A stretch of 64,000 nucleotides of DNA from contig NZ_QKNS01000011.1 in the NCBI RefSeq assembly GCF_003231285.1, positions 1 to 64,000 on the forward strand, written 5' to 3'. The notes below the pieces were generated by a model. It was not told the DNA's origin. It did no database searches and saw only the letters and a list, made by a program, of their open reading frames with translations. Shown here one piece after another: positions 8,891 to 17,080 of this stretch. The DNA comes from Hymenobacter sediminis. GTDB lineage: Bacteria; Bacteroidota; Bacteroidia; Cytophagales; Hymenobacteraceae. Position 1 is the stretch's first letter. Each line of letters opens with the position of its first letter. The position numbers and the translations under genes were made by a program.

Positions 8891-8968
8891 TTCCTGACGC
8901 TAGCGCAAGTGCTGACCCATTGGGAGTTTCCTGGCTTCAAGCGACTCGTGAAGGCCAGTTGTCATTAG
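8723..8968 (+). pseudogene. N-terminal stub of an IS1182-type transposase
   Basis: The first about 50 residues (MQGKKQYLDKEGTRFRLSERV, PPHNLYRRLRELVD, then FLYEETKALYS) match the N-terminal part of IS1182-family transposases of Bacteroidota, where LYRRL and RFLY are typical. The following residues (PLHSFLTLAQVLTHWEF...) do not continue the family and the frame stops at 8968. No catalytic DDE domain remains, so it cannot be active. The matching terminal repeat lies 52 bp upstream. Confidence 0.65.
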
Positions 8969-9057
8969 TGTGGTTAGAGCAGATAGGTGCTGCTTAACTT
9001 ATCAGCAACGCGCCGGCTACCCCTCATGGCATCAGCTTCTGCTTTGCCCTTTTACCC

Positions 9058-9504
9058 ATGTACCAACTTCTCTATTTAAGTACTCTAAGCAGGGAGATGA
9101 GCGAGGCTGACCTGTTCGCCTTGTTAGCCCAGTCACGGGAGTACAACCGTCAGCATGCCATCACGGGGCTGTTGCTGCACGGGCAAGGGCACTTCATGCA
9201 GCTGTTAGAAGGGGAAGCCAGCATTGTACAAGCGCTCTATCAGCGCATCCAAGCGGATAGACGTCACCAGCAGGTGACGACCTTGCTGGAACAAACGGGT
9301 GAGGACCCGTATTCTCCTAGCTGGGCGATGGCGTACCACTCCCTACAGGCCAGTTGGGACTGGCCCCGCAGTTTTCTGCCGCTCAATGAACGCTTGGTGC
9401 AACGCTGCCGCACCTGGGCTCAGGTGCATCCGGAACTGGAGCCGCTGCACGGGTTCGCCTGGCAAGCCTTACCCTATCATCTGCGCGACGCCTTACGCAC
9501 TTGA
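9058..9504 (+). CDS. BLUF-domain protein (FAD-based blue-light sensor)
   Basis: A 148-residue protein whose first about 95 residues form a BLUF domain. The key residues are visible: Tyr in LLYLS (residue 6), Asn in YNRQHAITG (about 33), Gln in FMQLLEG (about 51), and Trp/Met in SWAMAY (about 88-90). These residues make the flavin hydrogen-bond network that switches under blue light. The C-terminal about 50 residues are short and helical, with no output enzyme, so it would act through protein partners. It is a paralogue of the amber-interrupted gene at 7148. A start at ATG 9058 fits the family exactly. Confidence 0.88.
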   Translation: MYQLLYLSTLSREMSEADLFALLAQSREYNRQHAITGLLLHGQGHFMQLLEGEASIVQALYQRIQADRRHQQVTTLLEQTGEDPYSPSWAMAYHSLQASWDWPRSFLPLNERLVQRCRTWAQVHPELEPLHGFAWQALPYHLRDALRT

Positions 9505-9919
9505 GCCCTGCTAGCCAGTAAGACCAGTCAATCTGATAAGTGCCCACTTTATAACTCGAAGCCCTGCTCTAAGCTTTGAGGCTGGCGGTCCAACTTGATG
9601 GAGCGTACGGTAGCCGTGTGCCTAGTTTGACTCCCGTAGCGCTCCTTAGCCAATATGCCCTAGAAGCGCCTGTCGAAAGCGACCCGGATATGCTCCGCCT
9701 TAGAGGACTACAGCTTACGAGTTGCTACCCAGCCGCTTCTCCTGCTGTGGCTGCGCTCGGGTACACTCAATGACCTACTACACCTGCTTGTGCCGACTGG
9801 CCATTACGCCGAACATTGCTCACAAACTCAATAAGTTGGGTTAGCGGACCTGCCACGGAAAAGCACTCTTCCCTAAATTGGTGCAACACTTACGGCAGCA
9901 CGCTGCTGCTTCATCATCG
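9505..9919. other. About 400 bp without a convincing gene
   Basis: A frame at 9576-9773 exists but has no family resemblance and no start context, and the remainder contains stops in all frames. I see no RNA gene, repeat or clear terminator. Confidence 0.4.
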
Positions 9920-10267
9920 CTAACCCAAGTAGGTACCGCGGCGCATAACCGGGGCGTGACGCAACAATAAATACAGCCCTGTTGCGGAGAGCTGTTGCAC
10001 GACCGGTTCCGAAAATCCTCGCCAGTATACAGTTACCTGTGCCCTGGAAGCTAATTGCTCAATCTGCAGAATCGCTTGCTGTCCACAGCGGTCCATAACT
10101 TGCAGCTGGTGGCAATCCATCCAGAGCGGCGAGATACCTTCTGCGAGCAACTGCTTCGCGGCCGCAACGAGCTGAACGGCAGCCGCCGAATTACAACAGG
10201 ATCCCTGCAGATGCAGGCCTCTATCGCCGCGCTGTCTTTCGGATTTAACCGTAAAAGTAGGTACCAT
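9920..10267 (-). CDS. STAS-domain protein (anti-sigma factor antagonist type)
   Basis: A 115-residue protein in which most of the length fits a STAS domain: an LxG strand, a helix AAAVQLVAAAKQLL, the strand LWMDCHQLQVMD (where the phosphorylatable Ser/Thr is normally found, followed by CGQQAILQI), and a VYWRGFSEPV segment before a last helix. The position after MD is R-C, so the usual phosphorylation Ser/Thr is not obvious; regulation by a serine kinase may be lost. Such proteins relay signals in partner-switching systems. The start is ATG 10267. Confidence 0.7.
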   Translation of the reverse strand: MVPTFTVKSERQRGDRGLHLQGSCCNSAAAVQLVAAAKQLLAEGISPLWMDCHQLQVMDRCGQQAILQIEQLASRAQVTVYWRGFSEPVVQQLSATGLYLLLRHAPVMRRGTYLG

Positions 10268-10430
10268 CCATCACCAATCGTTTCTACCATGTAAGGGCGC
10301 AAAGTTACCCTCTGACGCTCCTGCTACTGTTCAGGATAAATTCGGATTTGTTCAGCAGAAAAATACGGATCTTTCATCTAGCAATCCGTATCGTGACTAT
10401 GGAATTAGTGGGTAAAGGAGCTTGAAACGA

Positions 10431-10853
10431 ATGAACACCTATACGTCCCATCCAGCGGGAGAGCTGTGGGCGCGGCCGGAAGGTTACCTGCACTTGATCT
10501 GGGGCCCGGGCTCACAGGACTCACAAGCGGCGCAGGCCCTCTTCGACGAGGTGGTATGTCTGCTCCAGGTCACGGGCTACCGCAAGCTGTTGACCGATCA
10601 ACGCCTGCGAGCCCCGGCCACGAAGGAATACCTAGGCTGGCTACTGGTTGATTGGCTGCCGCGGGTAGGAATAGGCCGACTTCTAGCTCAGGTCGCCATT
10701 GTGGCTGCCAAGCCGCTGGAGCTGCGCCTGCAAGTGGGGGACATATGCACCGAGGGTCAGCAGCGGTACGGTATTCTCACCTACTTCTTTGCGACCACCG
10801 AGGAGGCTAGCCGGTGGCTGCAACAGCCAGAGTTACTTATGCCTAGTACATAA
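10431..10853 (+). CDS. Small FEN-type family protein (member 4, divergent)
   Basis: This 140-residue protein starts at ATG 10431 (a TTG lies 9 bp earlier in frame). It has the family layout: a short N-terminal strand, GELWARPEGYLHLIWGPG, then a helix AAQALFDEVVCLL, the central YRKLLTDQRLRAPATKEY segment, DWLPRVG, and a C-terminal TEEASRWLQQPE helix. The FEN motif itself is replaced, so it is the most distant intact paralogue in the window. Function unknown. Confidence 0.65.
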   Translation: MNTYTSHPAGELWARPEGYLHLIWGPGSQDSQAAQALFDEVVCLLQVTGYRKLLTDQRLRAPATKEYLGWLLVDWLPRVGIGRLLAQVAIVAAKPLELRLQVGDICTEGQQRYGILTYFFATTEEASRWLQQPELLMPST

Positions 10854-11594
10854 TACGCTTTACTTTAGTCCCAAACCAGTACCCGGCCGGCTTGCTCCCT
10901 TTTCATCTTAGGTTGTACTGGTTTGCTCGTAGAGGGCTTCCAGGGCCATGGACCCATACCCCGACCCCACTGCTGTGGCTTGCATCACGGCCGGGTCCTG
11001 CAGGTGATAGTAGCGCTTTTAGAATCTAATAGGACTAAATTACCAGGTCAAATTCCTAACTAGACGCACGGCCGGAAACTTATTAGGGTTACCCCACTTG
11101 CTCCGGGTTGACAGGTGTATGTCCCGCAGTAGTAAAGTCGCCCCTAGTGCAACAGAAAAGCCTCACTTGCTTTCAAGTGAGGCTTTTCTGTATGTCGATG
11201 TGGTCTCCATGAGTACCCACTCGAAAAGTGAAAGCGTTCCTCCTGGTATTGGTGCACCCACTGCTCCAACGAGCATCGAAATGCCAGTGAAGTTATATTA
11301 AGGCCATTTTTAAGTTATGCGCCTTGGCGTATCAGCTAGATTAGTAACAACCACCAGGGCGCGGTGGCGCAGCCGGAAGGGAATTCCGTCGCGAAACCAA
11401 TATTGAAGTAGATGGCCGTGGCTTTAGTCAAGCGTACCCGGCCATCGCGGTAGAGGGCGATGTGGATGCTGGACATGCTGGGGCTCAAGCGAATACAAGT
11501 ATCGTAGTATCAATATGTTATTGATCGTATGATTTTGAAAGCTCAGCCGTTCGTTGTACTTTCCACTTCCCACTCTGCTCTTTGTCCCACCAGC
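10854..11594. other. About 740 bp with no intact gene
   Basis: Apart from the hairpin at 11154-11189 I see no supported feature. A frame crossing 11098-11301 runs straight through the hairpin and is not believable. Confidence 0.45.
11154..11189. terminator. Strong bidirectional intrinsic terminator
   Basis: A perfect 16-bp stem (AGAAAAGCCTCACTTG and its complement) with a 4-nt loop, flanked by A and T runs inside the stem, so it can end transcription from either side. No intact gene directly abuts it; it lies about 300 bp after member 4. Confidence 0.75.
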
Positions 11595-12017
11595 ATGCCC
11601 CTCTCCGCTCCCGTTTGTTTCGAGAATTCGCTGGCTCTCATCCTGGAGGAAGCACGGAGGCAATATTTGGAGATGGTCTGGTACCTAGCTCCATGAATCC
11701 TGTCGGCAGCGCAGAGCGTCATGAATGAGGTGCTGCGGTGTATGCAGCGCACGGGCTGGAACAAGGTACTCTTCCAGTCGCCCGCACTGAGCAGTTTTCC
11801 GCTCATCTATCATACTTGGCTGCTCTACGACTGGCTGCTCCGGGCCCAGGTCGCTGGCAGGCAGTATTACGCCCTGATCCCGCCGCCTTCTTAAATGGCC
11901 CATATGGCAGTGGCTGACTTACTGTGCGAACTACGGAGGCGGGGTGTTTGCTGCTGTGTTGCTGCATCTCACGAGCAAGCCGTGGACTGGCTCGATGACC
12001 ATTCGTCTGACGTGTAG
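11595..12017 (+). pseudogene. Full-length FEN-motif paralogue broken by two in-frame stops
   Basis: From ATG 11595 to TAG 12015-12017 one frame of 141 codons matches the 138-145 residue family: VCFENSLALIL at the start, a central TGWNKVLFQSP segment equal to the GWHKVLADH block of member 1, and a C-terminal AVDWLDDH helix equal to AAAWLHF. It is interrupted by TGA at 11694-11696 and TAA at 11892-11894, with no frameshift. This is a decaying gene that has lost its reading by point mutation only, which suggests recent inactivation. Confidence 0.7.
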
Positions 12018-12213
12018 GGAGCAGATCTTTCGCGCTTTCGTACCCAACTGCATAAATAAAACAGCTTTTACAGCCTATTAAAGAAGGGACTCCCGATAGG
12101 GTGCTGTTTGTTCTGAGTTGCTTGCTAGTCACAATTCGAGGGCCTTCGGCCTGGCACTGTGCTGGGTAGCAAGAATACCTTTGAGGTATTCTTGCTCGCT
12201 CGCTTACCTGCTC

Positions 12214-12402
12214 ATGCACACCCAGTTGCTTCCCGCTCCTCATCAGCCTTCCCTGGCTGTTCTTGCCCTGCTGCTGTTAAGCGGTACCGACCTGTTCGGC
12301 ACCGGAGCCCCACTAGCAGTGCCGGTGCTTCCTTTACCAGGAGTGGAGGATATCCCTCCGATAACTCCCGCGGCAGCAGAACCTGAGCGGTTGGCCGCTT
12401 AG
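12214..12402 (+). CDS. Possible small Pro-rich protein (62 residues)
   Basis: The frame from ATG 12214 begins with a polar lead and has one hydrophobic stretch (LAVLALLLLSG) followed by a Pro-rich, acidic tail. It could be a small secreted or membrane-anchored peptide, but it has no recognisable family and may be chance in GC-rich DNA. It is preceded by a short inverted repeat AAGAATACCTTTGAGGTATT near 12170-12190, which may be a hairpin. Confidence 0.25.
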   Translation: MHTQLLPAPHQPSLAVLALLLLSGTDLFGTGAPLAVPVLPLPGVEDIPPITPAAAEPERLAA

Positions 12403-12597
12403 TCCTACTCGAGTAGGATGCTTAAGGCCAGTAGAGTGGAGGCTAGGTCGAGGGTGTCCATGCAGCCTGAGCCCAAGCCCACCTCAGCTTTAAATTCTCA
12501 GCGCGTTGTTACTTGTGTCAGGCGGCGCAGCTAGCACGCTACATTGCGTATATTGATTCCGGCCTATAACATAAGCCGCGATAAGTAGGCCACTGAT

Positions 12598-12628
12598 CCC
12601 GCACCCTGCGGGTGCGGGGGCTTTTCTT
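12598..12628 (+). terminator. Intrinsic terminator-like hairpin
   Basis: A 9-bp G+C stem CCCGCACCC/GGGTGCGGG with a 3-nt loop is followed by GGCTTTTCTT. It would terminate transcripts on the plus strand. Confidence 0.65.
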
Positions 12629-13007
12629 AGCTATTAGTTCGGTAACTAGTAACAAGGATGGCCCTTGTCTTTTGCTGGACATAAAAAAGCCCCAACCTGG
12701 GTAGGCTGAGGCTTCTTTGTCATAGCTCAGAATAGAATGGATAGCAGGCGTAAAGAAGAGCAGTAGAAGAGCTGCACCGCTCTTATAAAAAGAAGCGGTT
12801 AGCATCTAGGCCCCGGCTCTTTGAGGAGAATGGGTGTGCAAACATCAACGTTAACACACACTCTCCGCTTGTGCTTGGTCTAACGGCAAGTTCTGAAGCA
12901 GGGTTATAGACGAGTTTGCCAGTTTTTGTCCTAATCTGAACAGTTAACGGGCTGCATGGTATATTTACCCTGGACTAATGCAAGGTCCATAGAATTAGGT
13001 GAATTTT

Positions 13008-13039
13008 GACCCCGTACTTTTTAGGTGCGGGGTCTTTTT
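13008..13039 (+). terminator. Intrinsic terminator-like hairpin
   Basis: The stem GACCCCG/CGGGGTC, extended inward by about three more pairs, is followed by TTTTTA. There is no intact upstream gene on the plus strand within 600 bp, so it may belong to a small RNA or a lost gene. Confidence 0.6.
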
Positions 13040-13306
13040 ATGCACGATTGTTTGCTTTGCTGAATCGGAAAGCAAAGACAGCGTAAGCGAGAAACGTAAC
13101 AGAAATAAAGGCACGTAGGTGCGAAAACTTTACAAGGCTGCAAATTAATTCAAACGAAAGGGCCAGGGACTGCTGGCCCGGCTTCGACGAGTGCGACGGC
13201 CGAGCCTGCCTCTCGGCCAGCCGAACCTTCCCTGCGGAGCCGGCTGCCAACTTACTTGCCCGCCCCTGCGTTTGCTGCCCAAAGGAAGGCACCTACTGCC
13301 GTGATT

Positions 13307-14374
13307 ATGATGATGCACTTTGCACGCATTCCCTGGGGACGCATCGCGCTGGCGTGGCTGCTTGTGGCCTTGTTCATGATGGGCCTGCTGTACGGACAGG
13401 CCTTGACTCGCCACGACGCGGTGAGCTGGCGCGAGGTTATTCTGAGTCCCTTGCTCAACAGCGCGCTCTGGGCCCTATTGACCCCCGTAGTGTTCTGGCT
13501 GGCGGCGCGCTACGACCTGACGGCGGGCCGGCGGCGGCTAGTTCGCTTCTTGCTGCTCCACCTCGGGGCCGGAGTGGCCGTGACCTTGCTCTACCGGGCC
13601 ACCTACGTATTGCTGCTGCGGGTGCTGGCCGTGTCCGGCACACCAGTGAGTTGGAGTATTATTGTCGCCTCCCTGAATGTGTGGGTGCCCATGTACTGGC
13701 TGCTGCTGCTGGCAGCCTACGCCCTGGAGCTGTACGACAAGTACCGCCACCGCAGCCTGGAAGCGGCCCGGCTGGAAACCCAGCTGGTGCAGGCCCAACT
13801 GCAGGCGCTGAAAATGCAGTTGCGGCCCCACTTCCTGTTTAATGCTCTCAACGCTATTGCCGCGCTCACCGGCGACGACCCCAAGGCTGGGCAGCGGATG
13901 ATGGGCAAACTGGGCCAGTTCCTGCGCCTGGTGCTGGAACAGGGCGACGTACAGCAGGTTGCTCTGGTCCGGGAAGTGGAGTTTACGGCCCTGTACCTGG
14001 AACTGGAACAGATTCGCTTCTCCGACCGGCTTACCGTATGCTATGAAATAGAGCCAGCGGCGCAGTCTGCCCTGGTGCCGAGCCTGCTGCTGCAACCCTT
14101 AGTGGAAAATGCCGTGCGCCACGGCATTGCCCGCACCGACGCAGGGGGCACCGTCTGCCTGCGGGCCCGCCGCCAGGCCGACCGGCTGCGGTTGGAAGTG
14201 CACGACGACGGTCCCGGGGCCCTTACTGCTGACCCTGTGTGGGGTATTGGGCTGCGCAACTGCGAGGAGCGCCTGCGCAGTCTCTACGGCTCCTCAGCCT
14301 CGTTGACCCTGGCAACGGCCCCGACTCAGGGCTTTACGGTGCGGCTGGACCTACCTTTTACTACTGAACGATAA
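13307..14374 (+). CDS. LytS-type membrane sensor histidine kinase
   Basis: This 355-residue protein is a sensor kinase of the LytS/YehU class. Four to five membrane segments occupy about residues 10-150, followed by a short coiled linker, the His_kinase motif LRPHFLFNALNAI (His about residue 188), and a HATPase domain with the N box (LVENAVRHGI) and a DDGPG box. ATG 13307 is preferred to a TTG 51 bp earlier because it starts just before the first membrane segment. The gene is followed 16 bp later by its LytTR response regulator. Together they would convert an unknown membrane signal to transcription control; the esterase gene downstream is a possible target. Confidence 0.9.
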   Translation: MMMHFARIPWGRIALAWLLVALFMMGLLYGQALTRHDAVSWREVILSPLLNSALWALLTPVVFWLAARYDLTAGRRRLVRFLLLHLGAGVAVTLLYRATYVLLLRVLAVSGTPVSWSIIVASLNVWVPMYWLLLLAAYALELYDKYRHRSLEAARLETQLVQAQLQALKMQLRPHFLFNALNAIAALTGDDPKAGQRMMGKLGQFLRLVLEQGDVQQVALVREVEFTALYLELEQIRFSDRLTVCYEIEPAAQSALVPSLLLQPLVENAVRHGIARTDAGGTVCLRARRQADRLRLEVHDDGPGALTADPVWGIGLRNCEERLRSLYGSSASLTLATAPTQGFTVRLDLPFTTER

Positions 14375-14390
14375 TTTCTACCCCCTCCTC

Positions 14391-15125
14391 TTGACTGCTA
14401 TTCGTACCCTTCTGGTTGACGACGAGCCCCTGGCGCGCCGGCGCTTGCGACAACTGCTAGCCGACGCACCCGACTTTACCGTCAGCGGCGAGTGCCGCAA
14501 CGGGGCTGAGGCAGTGGCGGCCTTGCAAAATGGCCCCCAAGTGGACCTCGTATTTTTGGACGTGCAAATGCCTGACCTGAGCGGGGTGCAAGTGCTCCGC
14601 CAACTCACGGGCGACGGGCCGTGGCCCCTGGTGGTGTTCGTCACGGCTTACGACACCTATACCCTACAGGCCTTCGAGACGCACGCGGTGGACTACTTGC
14701 TCAAGCCGCTGGAGGAAGAGCGCTTTGCCCAGTGTCTGGCGCATGTGCGGCGGCTGCTGGGGCCACCGCTACCGGTTGCGCAGCCCCCCCTGGAGCGGCT
14801 GCTCGTCAAGCAGACCGGCCACTATTATTTCGTGGCCACTGAGCAGGTACGCTACCTGGAGGCCAAGGGCAACTACGTGGCCGTGCATGCCGGCGGGCAG
14901 ACCCATCAGGTGCGCGCTACGCTCGGGCACCTGGAAAGCCGGTTGGATCCGCAGACCTTCGTGCGCGTGCACCGTTCTCTGATCATTAACACGCACTACC
15001 TGCAAGACCTGCGTCCCTGGACTCGCGGCGAGTACGTGCTGACCATGCGCGACGGTACTTACCTGACGTCTTCGCGCGGTTACGGGGAGAACATCCAGCG
15101 CTTTTTAAAGGGGTTTACGCTCTGA
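14391..15125 (+). CDS. LytTR-family response regulator
   Basis: A 244-residue regulator starting with TTG at 14391. The receiver domain has the acidic pair (VDDEP, residues 10-14), the phospho-acceptor Asp in LVFLDVQMPD (about residue 57), the Thr in VFVTAYD and Lys in LLKPLEE. The C-terminal about 100 residues are a LytTR DNA-binding domain (VRYLEAKGNYVAVH, then FVRVHRSLIIN). It follows the kinase gene directly and is surely its partner. Such regulators bind paired direct repeats near their target promoters. Confidence 0.92.
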   Translation: MTAIRTLLVDDEPLARRRLRQLLADAPDFTVSGECRNGAEAVAALQNGPQVDLVFLDVQMPDLSGVQVLRQLTGDGPWPLVVFVTAYDTYTLQAFETHAVDYLLKPLEEERFAQCLAHVRRLLGPPLPVAQPPLERLLVKQTGHYYFVATEQVRYLEAKGNYVAVHAGGQTHQVRATLGHLESRLDPQTFVRVHRSLIINTHYLQDLRPWTRGEYVLTMRDGTYLTSSRGYGENIQRFLKGFTL

Positions 15126-15297
15126 CCGCTGGCCGGGCGCATGAAGGGCGAGGCCATTCATCCCGCAAATAGTCCTACTCATCCCTGACACTGCTTCCTA
15201 GTGGGGCTGGTCGCCGTAAGCGCTTCCACACGCTGCCGGGCCTTTCGCTGGGTACGCGGATACCTTCCCTTTTTCTCAGTAGACTCTCCTTTTCCTG

Positions 15298-16431
15298 ATG
15301 AAAACACTTTTTTCTACCCTTACCTCATCCCAATGGGCCCGGCCCTTGGCGGCTGCCGTGCTGCTCAGCCTGACGCTGCCCGGCTGCACCGACGACAACG
15401 ACGATGTCGCCGAACCTGGGCTGATTCAGCCCACCAGCGCTGCCGTTCCCTTCGGCGAAGCCATGGACCCGCAGATGCGTGCGGTTATCCAACAGTTCGT
15501 TAGCTACGGCACTCCCCCACTGCCTACTCTTTCGCCCCGGCAGGCGCGTATGGCGCCCAGCGTGACGGACGCCGTGATGGAGTTACTCAAGCAAAACAAC
15601 CGCCAGCCCAAAGCTGCCGCCGTTACCACCACGCAAAAGTTTATTCCCGGCTCCTATACTCCGCAGTCGGCCCCGGATGGCATCCTGGTGCGCATTTACA
15701 CGCCCACGGGTGTGAGCGGGCCCCTGCCTGTGGTGGTGTACTACCACGGTGGAGGCTGGGTGATTGGCTCACTGGACGTGTACGAGCCCTCAGCTAAGGC
15801 ATTGGCGGAAAAAAGCGGAGCCATCGTGGTGAACGTAGACTACCGCCTTTCCCCGGAAGCAAAATTTCCAGCGGCCCACGAGGATGCCTATGCGGCTTAC
15901 AAATGGGCCCGTGACAACGCCGCTTCCTTTGGGGGTAATCCGGCCAAGGTCGCTACAGCAGGCGAAAGTGCCGGGGGCAACATGGCCGTAGCGGTGGCGC
16001 TGCTGGCCAAGGAGCGCACCTTTACCTTACCTACCCACATTCTATCGGTGTACCCAGTGGCCAACAACGACCTAAACACGGCCTCCTATATCCAGTACGC
16101 CGCCGCCCAGCCCCTGAACCGGCCCAACATCCAGTACTTCACCGCTAACTACTTTCGTACCATGGCCGACGGGGACGACCGGCTGATTTCGCTGGTGGAC
16201 GTGGCCGACCTGCGCGGTTTGCCCGCCACCACCATCGTGGCCGCCGAGATTGATCCGCTGCAAACCGAGGGCAAGCAGCTCGCCGACAAGCTGACGCAGG
16301 TGGGCGTGGCCAACCAGTATATGCTCTACCCCGGCACTACCCACGAGTTCTTTGGGACCCACGACGTGGTGCCAAAGGCTAGCGAAGCCCAAACTTTTGC
16401 TGCCAACCGCCTGAAAGAGGCGCTACGCTAA
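15298..16431 (+). CDS. Alpha/beta hydrolase of the hormone-sensitive lipase (esterase) family, lipoprotein
   Basis: A 377-residue carboxylesterase-like enzyme. A lipoprotein-type signal (LSLTLPGC, Cys about residue 31) suggests anchoring in the outer membrane or periplasm. The oxyanion-hole motif HGGGW (about 151-155), VDYRLSPE and the nucleophile GESAGG (Ser about 224) are clear, and an Asp (AEIDPL) and a His (THEFFG) complete the triad. Substrates of this family are short acyl esters. The gene lies 172 bp downstream of the LytTR pair and may be under its control. A start at ATG 15298 gives a good signal peptide. Confidence 0.92.
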   Translation: MKTLFSTLTSSQWARPLAAAVLLSLTLPGCTDDNDDVAEPGLIQPTSAAVPFGEAMDPQMRAVIQQFVSYGTPPLPTLSPRQARMAPSVTDAVMELLKQNNRQPKAAAVTTTQKFIPGSYTPQSAPDGILVRIYTPTGVSGPLPVVVYYHGGGWVIGSLDVYEPSAKALAEKSGAIVVNVDYRLSPEAKFPAAHEDAYAAYKWARDNAASFGGNPAKVATAGESAGGNMAVAVALLAKERTFTLPTHILSVYPVANNDLNTASYIQYAAAQPLNRPNIQYFTANYFRTMADGDDRLISLVDVADLRGLPATTIVAAEIDPLQTEGKQLADKLTQVGVANQYMLYPGTTHEFFGTHDVVPKASEAQTFAANRLKEALR

Positions 16432-16652
16432 ACCAGCAAACCTGGCTCGTTTGCTGGCCTTACACGGCAAAGGGCGTTGTCCCCGGCTGCCTTTTCTTTC
16501 AGGCCTTATCGCACGCTTAGCAAGTGACAATGGGGGCACCACAGCACCAAGCGCTCCTGATATACTTCCCGGATATGCCATCGACTCCCAGCCTGGGGGC
16601 AGCGAGACAGAACCTACCTCTTTGTTCCCCAGGCTGGGGTAACGGTCAACCG

Positions 16653-16958
16653 ATGCCTGTACCCTCTCTTCCCGTTTCTGCCCCTGTGGCGGCCCAACTT
16701 TCAATGCTACGTGCCGTGCGAGGGCAGCTGTTGCAGGTGTCACCGAAGCAACCCTACCGGCAAGTCCGCCTGCACCGGTTAGCGGATCAGCTTGAGTACA
16801 TCGTGCATACGTGGCCTGCCGGGCATTGGCCTCTGACCTCCACGCAGGACCATGCGGTTCCTACCCCTTCCGACTGGCTCACGCGTTTAGCATGCCTCCC
16901 ACCTGAGGCCGAGGCCCGCCACCGCGAGTTGCTCACGCTTATCGATCTTCTCCTGTAA
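16653..16958 (+). CDS. Small hypothetical protein, paralogue of the 8.1-kb gene
   Basis: This 101-residue protein shows the pattern LRAVRGQLLQVS, PYRQVRLHRLADQLEYIVHTWP and a C-terminal EAEARHRELLTLIDLLL, which matches the protein at 8128-8430 position by position. ATG 16653 is chosen because the conserved part begins soon after; longer frames upstream lack similarity. The family is unknown to me and is likely helical and cytoplasmic. Confidence 0.6.
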   Translation: MPVPSLPVSAPVAAQLSMLRAVRGQLLQVSPKQPYRQVRLHRLADQLEYIVHTWPAGHWPLTSTQDHAVPTPSDWLTRLACLPPEAEARHRELLTLIDLLL

Positions 16959-17080
16959 ACGAGTTCCGCCTGAAGCCCAATGGAGGCATGCTGGCAGGGC
17001 GCTGTTCCTCCGGCCTACCTAACTGCCGCCTTGCGGCCGATGTACTACGCCACCCAGGGCTATTATTTTGTTTAAACCAT

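Larger units (their letters stand above)
12403..13306. other. About 900 bp without genes but with several terminator-like hairpins
   Basis: Three hairpins followed by T-rich or A-rich runs occur here (12598-12628, about 12684-12717, 13008-13039) although no protein gene lies between them. The stretch may encode small RNAs or be the remains of deleted genes. It ends at the LytS-type kinase gene. Confidence 0.4.

Noticed and set aside
11098-11301. 67-residue frame crossing the hairpin at 11154-11189
   Set aside because: It is translated straight through a strong terminator hairpin and has no family resemblance; coding is not credible.
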